Source: Solicoccozyma terricola (lineage: Eukaryota > Basidiomycota > Tremellomycetes > Filobasidiales > Piskurozymaceae). Taken from it: DNA of 64,000 nucleotides. The notes below the pieces were generated by a model. That model saw only the letters and a program-made list of their open reading frames with translations, was not told the origin of the DNA and ran no database searches. A program made the position numbers and the translations under genes. The DNA is taken from NCBI GenBank assembly GCA_001600875.1, contig BCLD01000002.1:1194057-1258056 (forward strand), in the 5' to 3' direction. Shown here one piece after another: positions 33,860 through 46,115 of this stretch. The first letter of the stretch is position 1. Each line of letters begins with the position of its first letter.

Positions 33860-35570
33860 TCACTCCTCGACTAATTCCACGGGGTACGAGGTGGTCCCCC
33901 TGGTTTCTTGAAGTTGGCACCAGCTGATGTTCCAAGTATCCAGTCCTGGATCAGCTTTCCGTGGCGCGTAGGGATGTATATATGGGCGAGGCGACGGATG
34001 ACTCACGATATGAATACCCTTGTTGATCATTAACACCACCACCATCACCCAAGTCCGGTCGCACCGATACAAATTGGTTTTCCTGATTCGGTAATGCGTT
34101 AGAAACATCGGATGGGTTTGCAAATGTAGCAGCGGGGGGTTCCTTTGGCTTAGGTTTCAAGTAGAAGAATAGGGCGATTCCCATAGCCTGTTTTACATGG
34201 TATTCAGTGTTTTATTCTTGCTCAAGTTCTCTTCCATTCCCCTTGCCACCCATACCAATTAACTCACAATGGCAAGTAAAACACCAACCACAATCCCAAT
34301 AATAGTCCCAACACTAGGTCCACTCGTTCCAATTGGTATCCCACTGGAACCCATGGAAACCGTAGCTTCAATAGTAACGAATCCACCTCCTAAACCCGTC
34401 ATTGTCGTCTCATCATTCGTCATAGTCGATGGAGTAATTCCTACAGGTGCACTTCCGTGACCGAAACTTGCGATACTAGAAGACCAACACCAAAACCCAT
34501 CAAGGACGACCCCACCGTCTTTCACGTCGTTGGTGATAGTGAGGATATATGAATCATCGGCGAGACCGGAGATGAATGATATGATTTGAACAGGGAGAAT
34601 AAGTGGAAGCGATGCATTTGGTGTTTGTGTTAATATGCTAGTGGTGGTGGATGAGGAGAGGGAGGACAGAGAGATGGTGTAGGTTGATAATGATGGTCCC
34701 GTTGTTCCTATTATCATTATCGATGATCCTACTCCCAATCCCAAACCACAATCAGCTAATGAAAAAAGCAAGGCTGGAATAGCGAGAAAATACAGGGGAC
34801 GAACCGTGAAATATTACACTGGCTGTGGCTCCTTTCGTTTTTGTATAACTCAGCGTGCTATGCATACCCCCGCGGATCAGATCTTGTGGAATGATGACAG
34901 GACTGGATGAAGGTGAAGATGAGGAGGTGGTATAGCCTTGGTATGTGATTAAAGAGGATGTATCGTCCAATGACGCTGATGATATTGATGACCTGTTCAT
35001 CTCTCGATGAATGAGTATACGGCATCAAGACCAGAGGCTCACTCCAAGGACTCACCCTGAAGCTACTCCAACTCCTACATCAACACCTGTGAATCGAAAT
35101 GGATCACTAGAACTTCCACATCCATTCAAACCAGTACAACTCGCTTGAATCCTCAACGTGTGAGTCGTTCCACCACCACCCCCAGGTACCGTAATCGATC
35201 GCCCACTGCTGATTTCCACCGGTGTACCCCCATCTATTTGAGCCTGCACAGTCCAACCGACGGTGTTCGTCGAGGAAGGGAGAAGATAATTGATGATGAA
35301 TGAATCGGCATTCATTATGTTCAAAATCACCCATCCACCAGCCTTCCCATCATTAACATCCGGCGTTGTATCAGAATACCACCCGAACCATATCCCAGAT
35401 AAATCAGAAACAGGATACCATCCTACCCACCCTGCTGAATCCGCGTTTGAGATGAATGGTGAGATGGAAGGTGAATAGGTGAACAATGGGGAGGACGGGG
35501 CGAGGTGGAGTTTAGATGAGGAATAGAGGGACCGTGGGGGGGTTGTGGCGTCTCGTCGTTTCGCAGACAT
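33860..35570 (-). CDS. Single-pass membrane protein with extracellular-type ectodomain
   Basis: The ectodomain is Ser/Thr/Gly-rich with beta-like stretches: GWVGWYPVSDLSGIWFGWYS, GWTVQAQIDGGTPVEISSG, SCTGLNGCGSS, then ADCGLGLGVGSSIMIIGTTG and a Thr/Ser tract. A conserved-looking block SYILTITNDVKDGGVVLDGF precedes the membrane span SVGTIIGIVVGVLLAI joined to AMGIALFFYLKPKPK, and a short cytosolic tail ends VELVEE (TGA at 33860-33862). The layout resembles basidiomycete cell-surface proteins with a lectin-like ectodomain and a Gly-rich transmembrane helix. No clear signal peptide follows ATG 35570, so an upstream exon may be missing. Function unknown. Confidence 0.6.
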
Positions 35571-36563
35571 GAAGAGTCGCAAGTGGTGAAATTGTTACTG
35601 TGCGATCATGGGGCTGCCAGATGGAAGTACAGGATGTCCCAGGATGGCTCGCAATTCGACTCTGTACTCTCATCGGAACTCGCCCCCGTTTCAATCGCCC
35701 ATGTTTGACATCTCTTATTCGCCAGTGGTTATGGTCTGAAACCACAGGTAATCGAGTGACACACACCGAAGGGCAATATCCGACATCCTGTTCCCCTCGT
35801 GTCAGGATCTCTCGAAACAAAGGAGTGCGGTTGGTTGTCGGTGGCGGTGGCGGTGGCGAGCATATGGGATGGTTAAGTTTCGTTGTCATACGACAATATG
35901 GGCTTGCCTAGGTCGTCTGAACCGGCGAAATGATACCAGGGTTGGCCGCCCTTGCCCAAGAAACTTCCATTCGAAGCACGATCCCTGAATTCTAGTTCAC
36001 CTTGACGTCAGCAATCAACCAATTCGGCACCGTGTCATATCTCGGGGCCGCTCAAAGGTAGTCACCAGGTCCCCGCCTGCAGTTCCACTGCAGCCCACTG
36101 ATGCCCAAGTAAATCACCACTTCCATAGCGAATCCCACAGTGTGCTATGTAGCAGCGTATATTGCCACAGTCGTCTAGTCCATAAACACTTCGGTACAAC
36201 TGCGCGACGCAGCGCTCGATCGATCGCCCTGCGGCACAGTTGTATCGCCCCCGAGCTCGCCTGCTGGTCTGTCTGACTCTTGCCGATAGGGAACTTTGTT
36301 CAGAAGAGGGATTTCTGATGACGTGTGACCGTCCCGGATTTGCTGGCTTTTCCCGTGGTATAGGAAAAGAGAGCAAGCGCGGCATTCACAAGACACTTGC
36401 TCTAAAATATCTACCTTCCTGTTGCACTCTTCCAACACAGCATTCTGAAGAATCGTACTTTTTCAACCGAAATTTGCTGGATGACATGCTATATAATGTA
36501 AAGGGATACAGTTAAACTAATCATTCTACACTTTCGAAACCGGCTATTCGGTGGATACAGTCA
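35571..36563. other. About 1 kb without a supported gene
   Basis: Between two minus-strand genes. Frames at 35512-35889 and 36062-36438 have no recognisable motifs and compete with plus-strand frames. A GGTGGCGGTGGCGGTGGC run lies near 35840. Confidence 0.5.
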
Positions 36564-39500
36564 TCACGATCGCCTGTCTGTCAGGGCATCCTGGAAACTT
36601 TGCTCGAAAACGTCCGTCATTCCGACCTGACTGGGCTCCATCTTCGGCCTGCCCTTTGATTCGCTCTTCGTTGTGGGTGAATCACCCGCGCTGCCTGTCA
36701 GCGATCTCATCGCCGTCTGCCCCACGTACGCCGGTGCGCTTCGACTCCCCCGATCGTCTGGACGACTCGGTGTCCCCGGTGACAGCAGACTACCATCGCT
36801 CGGTGTACTGATCGGCCTAATCGTGGAATCGCTGTCTGTCCGAGACATACCCATCCCAGCTGCCTCCGAACGGACCTTGCGCACTCGCCGTCCGGACCGT
36901 CCGTCTGCGTTGCGAATGACGCTGAAAATTTCATCTACGACGCTGGTTCCTTCACTCTGCACTGCGGTAGAGCGGAAGGACGTCGTACGAACGACTACCG
37001 GGGGAGTCTGTGAAATGAATCGCAGCGGATTGCGCACGTAGTCGGAGTCGTCCGAGGAGAGTGTGGAGATCATACGCGACAGGCGAGGTGGTCGAGTCTG
37101 AGCGTGGGCGTACACCGCATCCTTCATGCACAGCTTGCCGACAAGCTTCGATAGAGCGATGCGGACATCCACAAGGTCGTCGCACATGATCGACAGCGGC
37201 TCAAGAAAGTACTCTTCGAAGAAACTGCGACGCTGTTCCGCATGGTCATTCGTGAGGGACGGGGACAATGTAGTCGACCACGGGGAGTCAAGCAGCGCTT
37301 GGATACAGGCGATGTAGCTGTGATCGATTATTTAGACATGTGTCATTTGTTTGCACACAGCACTGGCTACTCACCACTTCCTCATTTTGAAACTATAGTT
37401 CGCTGCCAGTTCCTGCAAAAGGGAGAAAAGTCGAGTTCGCAGTGTTTCTACATTGCGGACCACTTCGAAGCAGTGTGGGATCTGCGAGATCACGAAGGTA
37501 ATCAGCTAAGCCCCTTTTACAACGTCTATACCACACGAACATTAGCCACAGCGGCGTCCCGAACCGCAGCAAACGTGTCCACGAGGCCACTACGCAGAAG
37601 CTCCAGCGACCCATTCGCCGCGTCCTCGGCGGAGGCCTCATCGGCGATTCGGAGCGGCGCCCGGGTATCTTGCAGAGAGTCCGAAGCCGTCGACACAAAG
37701 ACTTCAAGCAGGCGTGACGTTTGTCCGGCGAGGACCTCTCGCTCGTGCCAATTGGAAAAGAAGCCATCCGACCACAGCTTGCTAAGGACTTCGACCAACT
37801 CCACTGCTTCCTTGACCTCCCGCAAGTCCGTCGAGGTGCCTCCGCTTCCATGCAGGTTGGCCACAAAGACAGGAAGATTAGCCATAGCCTTCTCACGAAT
37901 CTCTGGCGTATCTTCCAGATATTGGTAAAAGAAGGGAAGGAGGTCGGTCGCGGTGATGGCTGGGCCGAGAATCAACGCGAGCTCGTGCAGGGAAGCAGCG
38001 AGGGATCGCTTGATGCGAGGGTGGTTTATTCGCTGAAGAGCCATGTAAACCTCGCGCAGCTCCGACCACCTGGCTGGTCCGAGAGTGAGACAAACCGAGG
38101 GGAACTGGAAGGTAACGAAACGATCAGTGAAGCAAGCAATGAGAATGCGAGACTGCTTACGTTGAATGCTGCAACGACTGCTCGATCTAGATCCTCGAAA
38201 TCAACCTTTGCGGGCTCTCGTTCCTCAATCTCCACAGGCGCAATCATGTCTGGCTTTGGCGGAGGCTCCTCGCCGACAGGATGGGTTGCCAGATAGTATT
38301 CCAGTAGCTCGGATGGAGGACCCTGTGGATCAGTGTTGAAGATATGTATGACCTCTCCCAGTATCTCCAGCGCGGTATATTGGACGGCCAACGTCGAGTC
38401 CATGAGAGACCGAAGCGAGGTTACCCCGAACTCGCGACGTTGCTCGGGCGTGTCCAACCGCTTGACAAGAGCTGGCAAGCAGAGACAAGCAGATTGACGA
38501 ACCTGCTCATTCTCGTCCGCCGAAAAATGCTCGAAGAGAGATACCTAATGGGTCCATTCATAATCAGTCTGCAGCGGTCACTAGGACACCCTGTCTACTC
38601 ACCATGTCGGGGACATGTTCCATTGGCGCGACCTTGGCCAGGTAAGCAAGAGCCAACGCCGCTTCAGTTTTCACACCAGGCTCGTCATCTCTCGCAGCCA
38701 GAACAGTGTCCACGAATCCAAGTTGCTGGACTGCATCTGCAGGGTAGAATTCCGCCACCGATGCAATGAGGTTCATCGAGATCGCCCGGCCGAAGACGGC
38801 TTCCTCGGATAGCTGAGCACGAAACGCCGTAGCTTCCTCTGCAGACATGCCCTCGATCTCTTGATGATCTTCCACGTTAGACGAAGTGCGTTGAAGTCCA
38901 CTCTCGGTCGAACCAGCGTCGAGCTTGCCCATGCCAAGCACCAGACCCTCCAGCAGCTCGTTTTCGATTGCCTCCTTTGCGGCGGTTGAGAATCGGGAGA
39001 CTTCATGTGTGTGCAGTCCCGTTTGCGACACGTATGTTCGCCTCTCACCTGCCGGCCGCGTGTCCTGCCAGGATCCGACGATGTGATGTTCGACGCCGCG
39101 CAGCTTTGCGATAATAGCGACGATGGCAGCCCGCGTTGGATCTGCCACAGACGAGTTCTGGCTGAGTAACATTGAGCCTAATAATGGCGTGAACACGTGC
39201 ACGGGAATGCAAGGTCGCTCCTTGGCTTCACCTGTTTCGTCTACTCCCGGGGTGGCTTCATAGACCTTGGGACTGTAGGACACGCCGTCGATGGAATTGC
39301 TGTGGCCGGAAACAGTTGAATTGGGTGTATCGGTGGACGATCCCGGAGTCGATCCAAAGGTGCTGCCCGAACCAACCGTAGATACTGTTGACGTACTTTG
39401 TGGCACATATGCGATTGAGGAAGCCACTGACGATCGCATGGTCGCTGAGAGCGGTCGTGAGGACTCCGGCAACATGACCGCAGCTTCGGAAGGGGCAGGG

Positions 39501-42500
39501 GTGCTGTCCGCAGGTCTGACGACTGTGCTGACACCTTCCGACGTGATAGTCGTGACATGACAGGGGGCTGGAGGAGATGGTGAAACATCTATGACAGTGC
39601 CATCTTCATCCGAGATGTCACAGGACTGCAGGGACAGACATGTCAGTTATCGACCGGATTTGCAGAAAGCAATCCACTCACCGAGAAAAAGAACCAGATG
39701 ATCCGGTGGATCTCTCCAGCAAAGGCCTCCTTGACCATTTCATCCTCATCGACAGCGAATCCGCTAAGAAGCGGTAAGACGTATTCGACAGTCTCGCACG
39801 GGTCCACATCGGTCAAGAGATCACCCAGCATTCGCGCAACATACGCGCTGAGAGACGATATATACAGGCTCAGTACAACGGAGAGGCTGAGATCACCTGC
39901 GAGACTTACCGATGAAAAGGGTATTCACTCTTGCTGAGGAGGAAGATGCGCTCGAGAGTATTCAACCCTTCGTCTTCAAACGCCACGTCGGTAGGAAGAA
40001 GGTCCTTCGGCACGGCCATCACTTCATCGAATTCAGTTACTGGTAGACGTTGGCCGGTGCCATACACCTCGCTGCGGTCATTGGAGTCAGGAACAGGTAT
40101 TTCACTCTTGGGGCTGGGCCCCTCAACGACGATGGAAGAGGGAGACGGATTGGTGACCTCTAAAACATCAGGAGGAGCTGGAACAGATGATGGTAGGTCG
40201 AGCTCGAGCTTTGCCGAAGGACTTTTTGGCGACTCATTTCGTGGAGCAGCAGGTGCCGACAGTTGAGCCGGTGGGAGCTCGAATGGCGGCTCAATTGAGG
40301 CCTCGATTGTAGCGGGTGGTCGTGCGTGATGGTCGTCATCGGTCCGTCTGACAACAGTTTCTGGAGAAATCTCCGGCCCGGATGATATTCTAGATCCCTC
40401 GTTGATGAATGTCATCCTCTCGGCGATGCTGCCAAGCGTCCTGTCATTCGATTGTCCGGAGGTGCCAGCTGATGACCGACGAGACTCTGAGGACTGTTCG
40501 TTGGACAGCGTGGAGATGGACGACCTGGAGCCGTCGGACGATGCTCCAATGGATCGTCGAGCGGCTAACACTTGGCCGGTACCTCCTTGAGCTGGGGAAA
40601 CAAGTGGACTTCCAGGCGGTGACGTCCCCCTGCGGCCAGGGGCACTACCGGATGTTTGGGGCGAGCGCATCATACCAAGTCGCATTTGCCAGCCTTCTGG
40701 AGAGCCGAAGCTTTCTCTTCGAGCGGTGTTTGATGGGGAGGGTGCTTCGGATACAGGAGCTAATGTAGGAGACGTGGAAGAGATTGCCGACGCCAGCAGG
40801 CCGTGACGAGATGAACTTTGAGACTGCATTGCAGGTACCAGTAGGGGAGAGCCAGGTAGTGCGTTTGTCAACGCAGCGAGCACTGGTGACGAAGATTGCG
40901 CCAGCGGGTAGGTATGCGGCTGGTGAATGAGCTGTGGATGCGAACCAACAGGAACGGGAGATGAAGGCGCTGAGTTATCCGCTTCAGACGTCGACCTCAC
41001 GAGCGGCGCGCGAGGCGGCGGCAGCGGCTTTCCAGGCCACTGTAGCGAGGTGGATATTTGTCAATAGTGAGCTTTCAGTGTCAAGAGCTCTTTCGCCGCA
41101 GCTTCACATACCACACTGTCCCACAAATGCGCCGTATCCGTGCCCACACTCGGTTGTCTTCCGCTCGAAGTACTCGAGCTTCCACTCCTAGAGGATTGAA
41201 CCGAATGAAGTGGCAAAGTCGGTCCTGCCATCGGAGGGCTTGTTCTTCTATCTCTCGCAGCGGCCCATCTTCCCAACACGGAGGACTGTCCGGTGGATCC
41301 GATTGATGCAGATGAGCCGACGGTGGATCCCGAAGGCGAAACGTTTTTACCCAGTGACAGAGACGATGAGCGATTCAAAGTAGCAACCGATGATGACTGC
41401 GGTGACGATAACGCTTCCCGGTCCGCTCCACTTCCAGAGTCTTCCGTCACCACACTCGACACCTCAGACTGTTGACGTACGAACACGGAATCGTCGAACG
41501 TGGTAGGAGATTCAGCGACTACACTCTCGCCCTCCAATGATTCTAGCGATGAGATATTCAACAAAGTCGCTGGTGAGACGATGTGAGATGTATCCACCAC
41601 CGGTCGTTGTTCCGGTACTTTTAAATGTTGATCCGTTCCAGCGTCCATGGAGGCAGCTTCACCGTCACTGAATTTCCTCTCATTCGCTACGTAATCCAAA
41701 AATCTTTCCCTCGCTTGATCAAGGACTCTACCAGGAGAGCTAACGTCTTCCGTGACTTGTTGCGGATGTCTTTGTTGAACGTTATCATTTGACAATGGTC
41801 CCGATACAGCCTGTGATGATGTCATCTGCATTGGTGTTGACGTCGATGCAGACGTATGAGTTGAACTTGGCGCGGTAGGCGGAGCAGATACCGAGGTTGA
41901 TACTATTTCGATCAAATCCCTCATCAAACCTGGAGATCCACTCCTTCTCCTCTCTAATCTACCCTCCAATCTTCCTTCAAATCTTCTAGAATTTCCTTCT
42001 TGTTCTTTCACTGTAACATCTTCTCCATCTTGTTCCAAACTTCGAGCCCTACTTCGGCTTCTATTCCGACCAACGCTTCCGCTCTCACTCAAACTCCGAA
42101 GATCCACCCCATACCCTTCTGGAAAAGCAGCTTCAGTATTGAATCCAATCGGCGGTGGTGGCGGAGAAACGACCCCCGACCTTTCCGGTGCTCCGCCACT
42201 TCCAGCAGGTAAACCGACAGCCGGACTCCCAGAACGTTGCTCTATCCCTTCCGCGATTCCTGCAGAATATTGTGAATGCGTGGATGGATATAAGCCAGAA
42301 AACGAAAGAGAATGTGCATGTCCACGAGAAGCATTTTGAGAAAAAGATGATGAATTCGATGATCCAGTAGAAGTAGCATATGAGATATTTGAGAATTGTG
42401 ATGATTGTGATGATTGAGAATGTAATGGGATCCTCTTCGGATAGAGGCTGTTGATATCTCCTTGAGCAGTAGAGAGAGGAGCAGGTGTTGTTGCTGAAGA

Positions 42501-42896
42501 AGAAGTCCCCATACCATATCCAGATCCTACTCCCAACCCAGGAGAAGCAGAAGCAGCTCTTGATATTCCAGGTCGAAGATGATGATGATGAGATGATATA
42601 GACGATATCAAAGTCGATGAAGAAGTGATCACCGGTCCAGATGTAGATGGATTCATCCCACTCGATACATCGCCTGATAGATCTCGGAATCGATATGTTG
42701 GTGATTTCAATATCCCATCGGAAGTCGACCGGATTCCATGTGGTCGCTTCGGTTGAGCGATTCCTTCTCCAGTTTCATGTATTGATGGAGATGAAGAATC
42801 ACCTGTTGCATCGTGTTGATTCCCATCTCTTGGTTGACTACTAGATCCAACCGTGGACCTCTCGATAAGACTATCATCTGAATCCTCCTGATCCAT
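36564..42896 (-). CDS. PP4 regulatory subunit 1-like HEAT-repeat protein
   Basis: Large scaffold of roughly 1,900 residues, likely directing a PP4/PP2A-type phosphatase. The N-terminal ~950 residues are disordered, Ser/Pro-rich and probably heavily phosphorylated; the first intron joins LWDSV to WPGKPLPPPRAP. The second half consists of HEAT helices: MLGDLLTDVDPCETVEYVLP, LLSGFAVDEDEMVKEAFAGE, TRAAIVAIIAKLRG, ISMNLIASVAEFYP, VKTEAALALAYLAKVAP, QVRQSACLCLPALVKRL, VREVYMALQRINHPRIKRSL-like segments, IREKAMANLPVFVAN and LVDVRIALSKLVGKLCMKDA. A Ser-rich tail ends LTDRRS. The alternation of HEAT blocks with a long acidic/Ser insertion fits PPP4R1. The ATG at 42896 is used; the frame extends to a TTG at 42911 that is not a start. 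The family is inferred from HEAT pattern and layout, not from a single diagnostic motif. Confidence 0.72.
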
Positions 42897-43724
42897 CTCT
42901 CCTATTTCCAACTCTTTCGTACGGTTATCAATACTCGGAAATAGTGTGTCGTTTTCAGTTTGAAGTGTTTGAAATGAGATGTACGGGGAAGATTGGATAT
43001 CCCTATTGGATAGATCTCCGTCGTGACATCATATATAGCGAGCGTTGTTATCGACGATCGGAGGTTTGTCGCTGATGAGCGATGGGGTGCCGTTGCAGGT
43101 GTCGCAACTCTGGAGTGATTCGGTACCTGAAGAAAAAGAACGGGTCGATAATCAGCATCTGTACAGCGTTTCCCAAGATCACCCAAACGCTGGTCGTAAC
43201 TCAAAACCATCGACCACACCATCGCCATCTCTCTTCCATCTCCACGCTTTTTCAGAAAACAGAACCACAGCACCTCAACGTACCTTCGATGGCCTATACA
43301 GGATTTCCCATATACGCCTCGGACCAGATGATAGGATACTGAAGACGACCGAAACCACCTGAACGAACCGAGGGAAACGACGACAAGATGGTACGAAGGA
43401 GAGACAGATCAGTTGTTTAAGATCCTTCGCTTTTGCCCCGATGACGCCTGGTAGTGGGAATGTGGGAGTGGGGATTGACGTGGCAATGTAAGTCATCACA
43501 AATTGATAAGGAGTTGGTGACGTGGCATTTCCAAGAAGTCCTGGATTGATAAGGCTGCTTTGAGAGAGGGTGACGTGGCACATTGTCCTAGATTGATAAG
43601 GGATTTCCCCCGTGGATCACGTGAAAGGGCGAGCTCGTCACCCGAGACCATCCAAAACCATCCCTGGCCCACTTCTGAATATTCGAGTCCCTTTCATCCC
43701 CTCTGACCAGTGTCCCCTCCCCGC
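42897..43724. promoter_or_regulatory. Divergent promoter region between PP4R1-like and glycosyltransferase genes
   Basis: About 830 bp with both 5' leaders. Direct repeats of GTGACGTGGCA and GATTGATAAGG occur between 43510 and 43600, including two TGACGTGG cores at about 43520 and 43570. No coding frame is supported. Confidence 0.5.
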
Positions 43725-45720
43725 ATGTCTCCTACCCATCCACCTACTTCTCCTACATCACGACACCACGTCCTTCCTCATTACAGACGGAGGTCATCCA
43801 ATTCACCGTCTGCAAGGGGTAGACCGCTTGTGGGAGATGGGCTTGATGAGGGCTTGGTGTCGGGTTTGGGTGGTGGGAAGGAATCTAGGGGAGCGTGGAG
43901 TGGTGTAGATCGATCAAGATATTTCATCGGAGGATTCAATGTATGTCTTTTGAAAGGACTCTCTAATACCTGCATCCACACTCAAACCATGTTGTTACCC
44001 TACTTAGTTTTCAAGAATGCACAGACCAACTTTCACCACATTCCTCCTTTTGTTCCTCGGTGCTGTCATATACCACCTCCTCCTCAATCCGCCGACCCTC
44101 CACAGCACACCCACACCAAAATTCCTCGTCCTTCCATCCCAATTCCCAACCACAACCCCAACCCCATCTGCTAATCCCCATTACCCAACCGTACAAATCG
44201 AGGAAAAGTGGAGAAAGAAAGGAAGAGTTGTGCCAAAGGTTGTTCATTATGTGTATGGATTAAAAGATGTGGTAGATGGTGGGAAGGGAGAAGAGTTCCC
44301 TTATTTTGCTTATTTGGCAGTGAGGAGTGTTTTGGTTAATGTGAAACCGGATACGATATATTTGTGAGTATGGAAGGGGGAGTTGGGGGGTTTATTCAAA
44401 AAGTCGTGTTGATTTTACTCTCCTCGATATCTACTGTTCTATTACCCGCCGAATCACCCAAATTCATCCCCTTTTTTCTCCTTCGTTACGTTTATGAACA
44501 ACAGCCACTACTCAAATCTACCAACGGGACCATGGTTCGATCTTCTCATTCCACATCTTCAACTCATAAAAGCAATCGTACCAACTCAAATAATGGGAAA
44601 TCGATTAGATCATTTCGCTCATCGAGCTGATGTGAGTGTGACTCCGTGCTTTTCAGGGACGCAAGGTCACTGATCTGTATGTTGGGGGTTCGTCTTTCTT
44701 TCTTTGTGCGTATGTTAGATCATCAGATTGGAAGCGATGCAACATACCGGCGGCATATACATCGATATCGATGCATACATGTAATGTCATCAAAACCTCT
44801 CACAATTTCAATTCTCCAAAGCATCCAGAATACTAATCCGCCCGTTCTCCTCATTGTCGCATTATAGATTACGACCACTTGATGATTTGTTATATCATCC
44901 AATGACGTTGGGAATGGAAGCGTCGCCTGATTCTCGAAGGGCTGAATTAGATCCTACTGGCTTATGTGTGAGTTGGAATCTTTCTTCCGGGATTCAACTA
45001 CATGCTCCTCAGCTGATAGCGAGGTGATTCCCTTAGAATGCAATCATTATATCAGCACCACATTCATCCTTTGTTGAACGTTGGAGAGCGAGTTATGAAT
45101 CGTTCACTCCTGGAGAATGGGCGGAACATAGTGTTGAGATGCCATGGGTGAGAGAGAGAGAGCGTTTGGTCATCTACCAGGCATTTGTTCCGTCAGATTG
45201 AACTGATATGTGTGCGCGCGCATGGCTGTCCTTTTTCGATCAATCTCAATACATATTCACACAGACAATCGCTCGTCGTTACCCATCCGAAATCCAAGTC
45301 TTATCAACGCGCGCCTTTTTCTGGCCTATGTGGCATGGTAACGAGGTTCAAAAAGTACATGAAACTGATGAATGGGATTTTGAAGCGAGTGGACAATACG
45401 CGTATGTCTACCTCTCCTCATTTCCTTTGATTGTCGTGCGCAGCTGATGGGATGTGGGATTTTGGGGGAGCTATAGATACCATGCATGGGAATCACTGGC
45501 TATGCAGTATTTGAAAGAATTGTCGCCCAGAAGGATCAAGGAAGGGAAGACGAGTTTCTTGAAGATGTTAAGACCGTGAGTAACGAGTGCCGTTGTTTCA
45601 GCCTCGATTACGGGTGTTTACAGGGTGGAATGAATCTGACGGGACGTCTGATTGTATGGTTGTAGATTCGTTGGTGAGGAAGATGCCCAAGTGTATGAGA
45701 GATGGACTGCAAATATATAA
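43725..45720 (+). CDS. DXD-motif glycosyltransferase, type II membrane (GT32-like)
   Basis: Golgi sugar transferase-like protein. It has a cytosolic N-terminus of about 80 residues (ATG 43725), then, after an intron, FSRMHRPTFTTFLLLFLGAV with a single anchor, a Pro/Thr stem, and the catalytic region: VPKVVHYVYGLKDV, PYFAYLAVRSVLVN, HYSNLPTGPWFDLL, HRADIIRLEAMQHTGGIYID and IDAYILRPLDDLLYHP. The HRAD...GGIYIDIDAY block contains the DXD metal/nucleotide-sugar site of the Gly_transf_sug family. Later exons give CNAIIISAPHSSFVERW and STRAFFWPMWHG, and end YERWTANI with TAA at 45718-45720. Donor sugar and acceptor (mannan, glucan or GPI-like glycans) are unknown. Confidence 0.87.
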
Positions 45721-46115
45721 GACAATGTGTTGTACCCGGGGGTGGGTTGTGAAACCCGGACATCGCGGACATTGATGACCTCCATGTCCGTCCTTTTCGT
45801 TCCAAGCTCATGGGAGATGACATGGAAACAGCGATTCAAGCATCCAACCAGTGAGAGAGACTACCCACGAGAGTCAAGCACACACCACGTCGTCGTATCT
45901 CACTACACCGTCGTCTCCCATCGGAGTACTCTCCCTTCCTGCTCCTTCGGACAACGCGGGAAATTCAGTCCAACAGCGATTCACACATTTAACAACCTAC
46001 CCGCACGACCTTTGAAAACCTCCTTCCCCTCCCACACTCGCCATCAAATGGCCGTCCTCTAGACCACACGCACTTCTTCATCATGTCACCAACCATCCAT
46101 CGGTAGATTAGGTCT
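45721..46115. other. Intergenic, promoter of NOT1
   Basis: 395 bp between tandem plus-strand genes. It is pyrimidine-rich near the NOT1 start; no gene is seen. Confidence 0.5.

Noticed and set aside
36062..36515. Overlapping ORFs on both strands
   Set aside because: Composition is not protein-like and no family resemblance is visible; probably 3' flank of the PP4R1-like gene.
42902..43273. Minus-strand 123-codon ORF upstream of the PP4R1-like gene
   Set aside because: It lies in the promoter/5' leader and ends before the start codon; no motif or splice link to the main frame was found.
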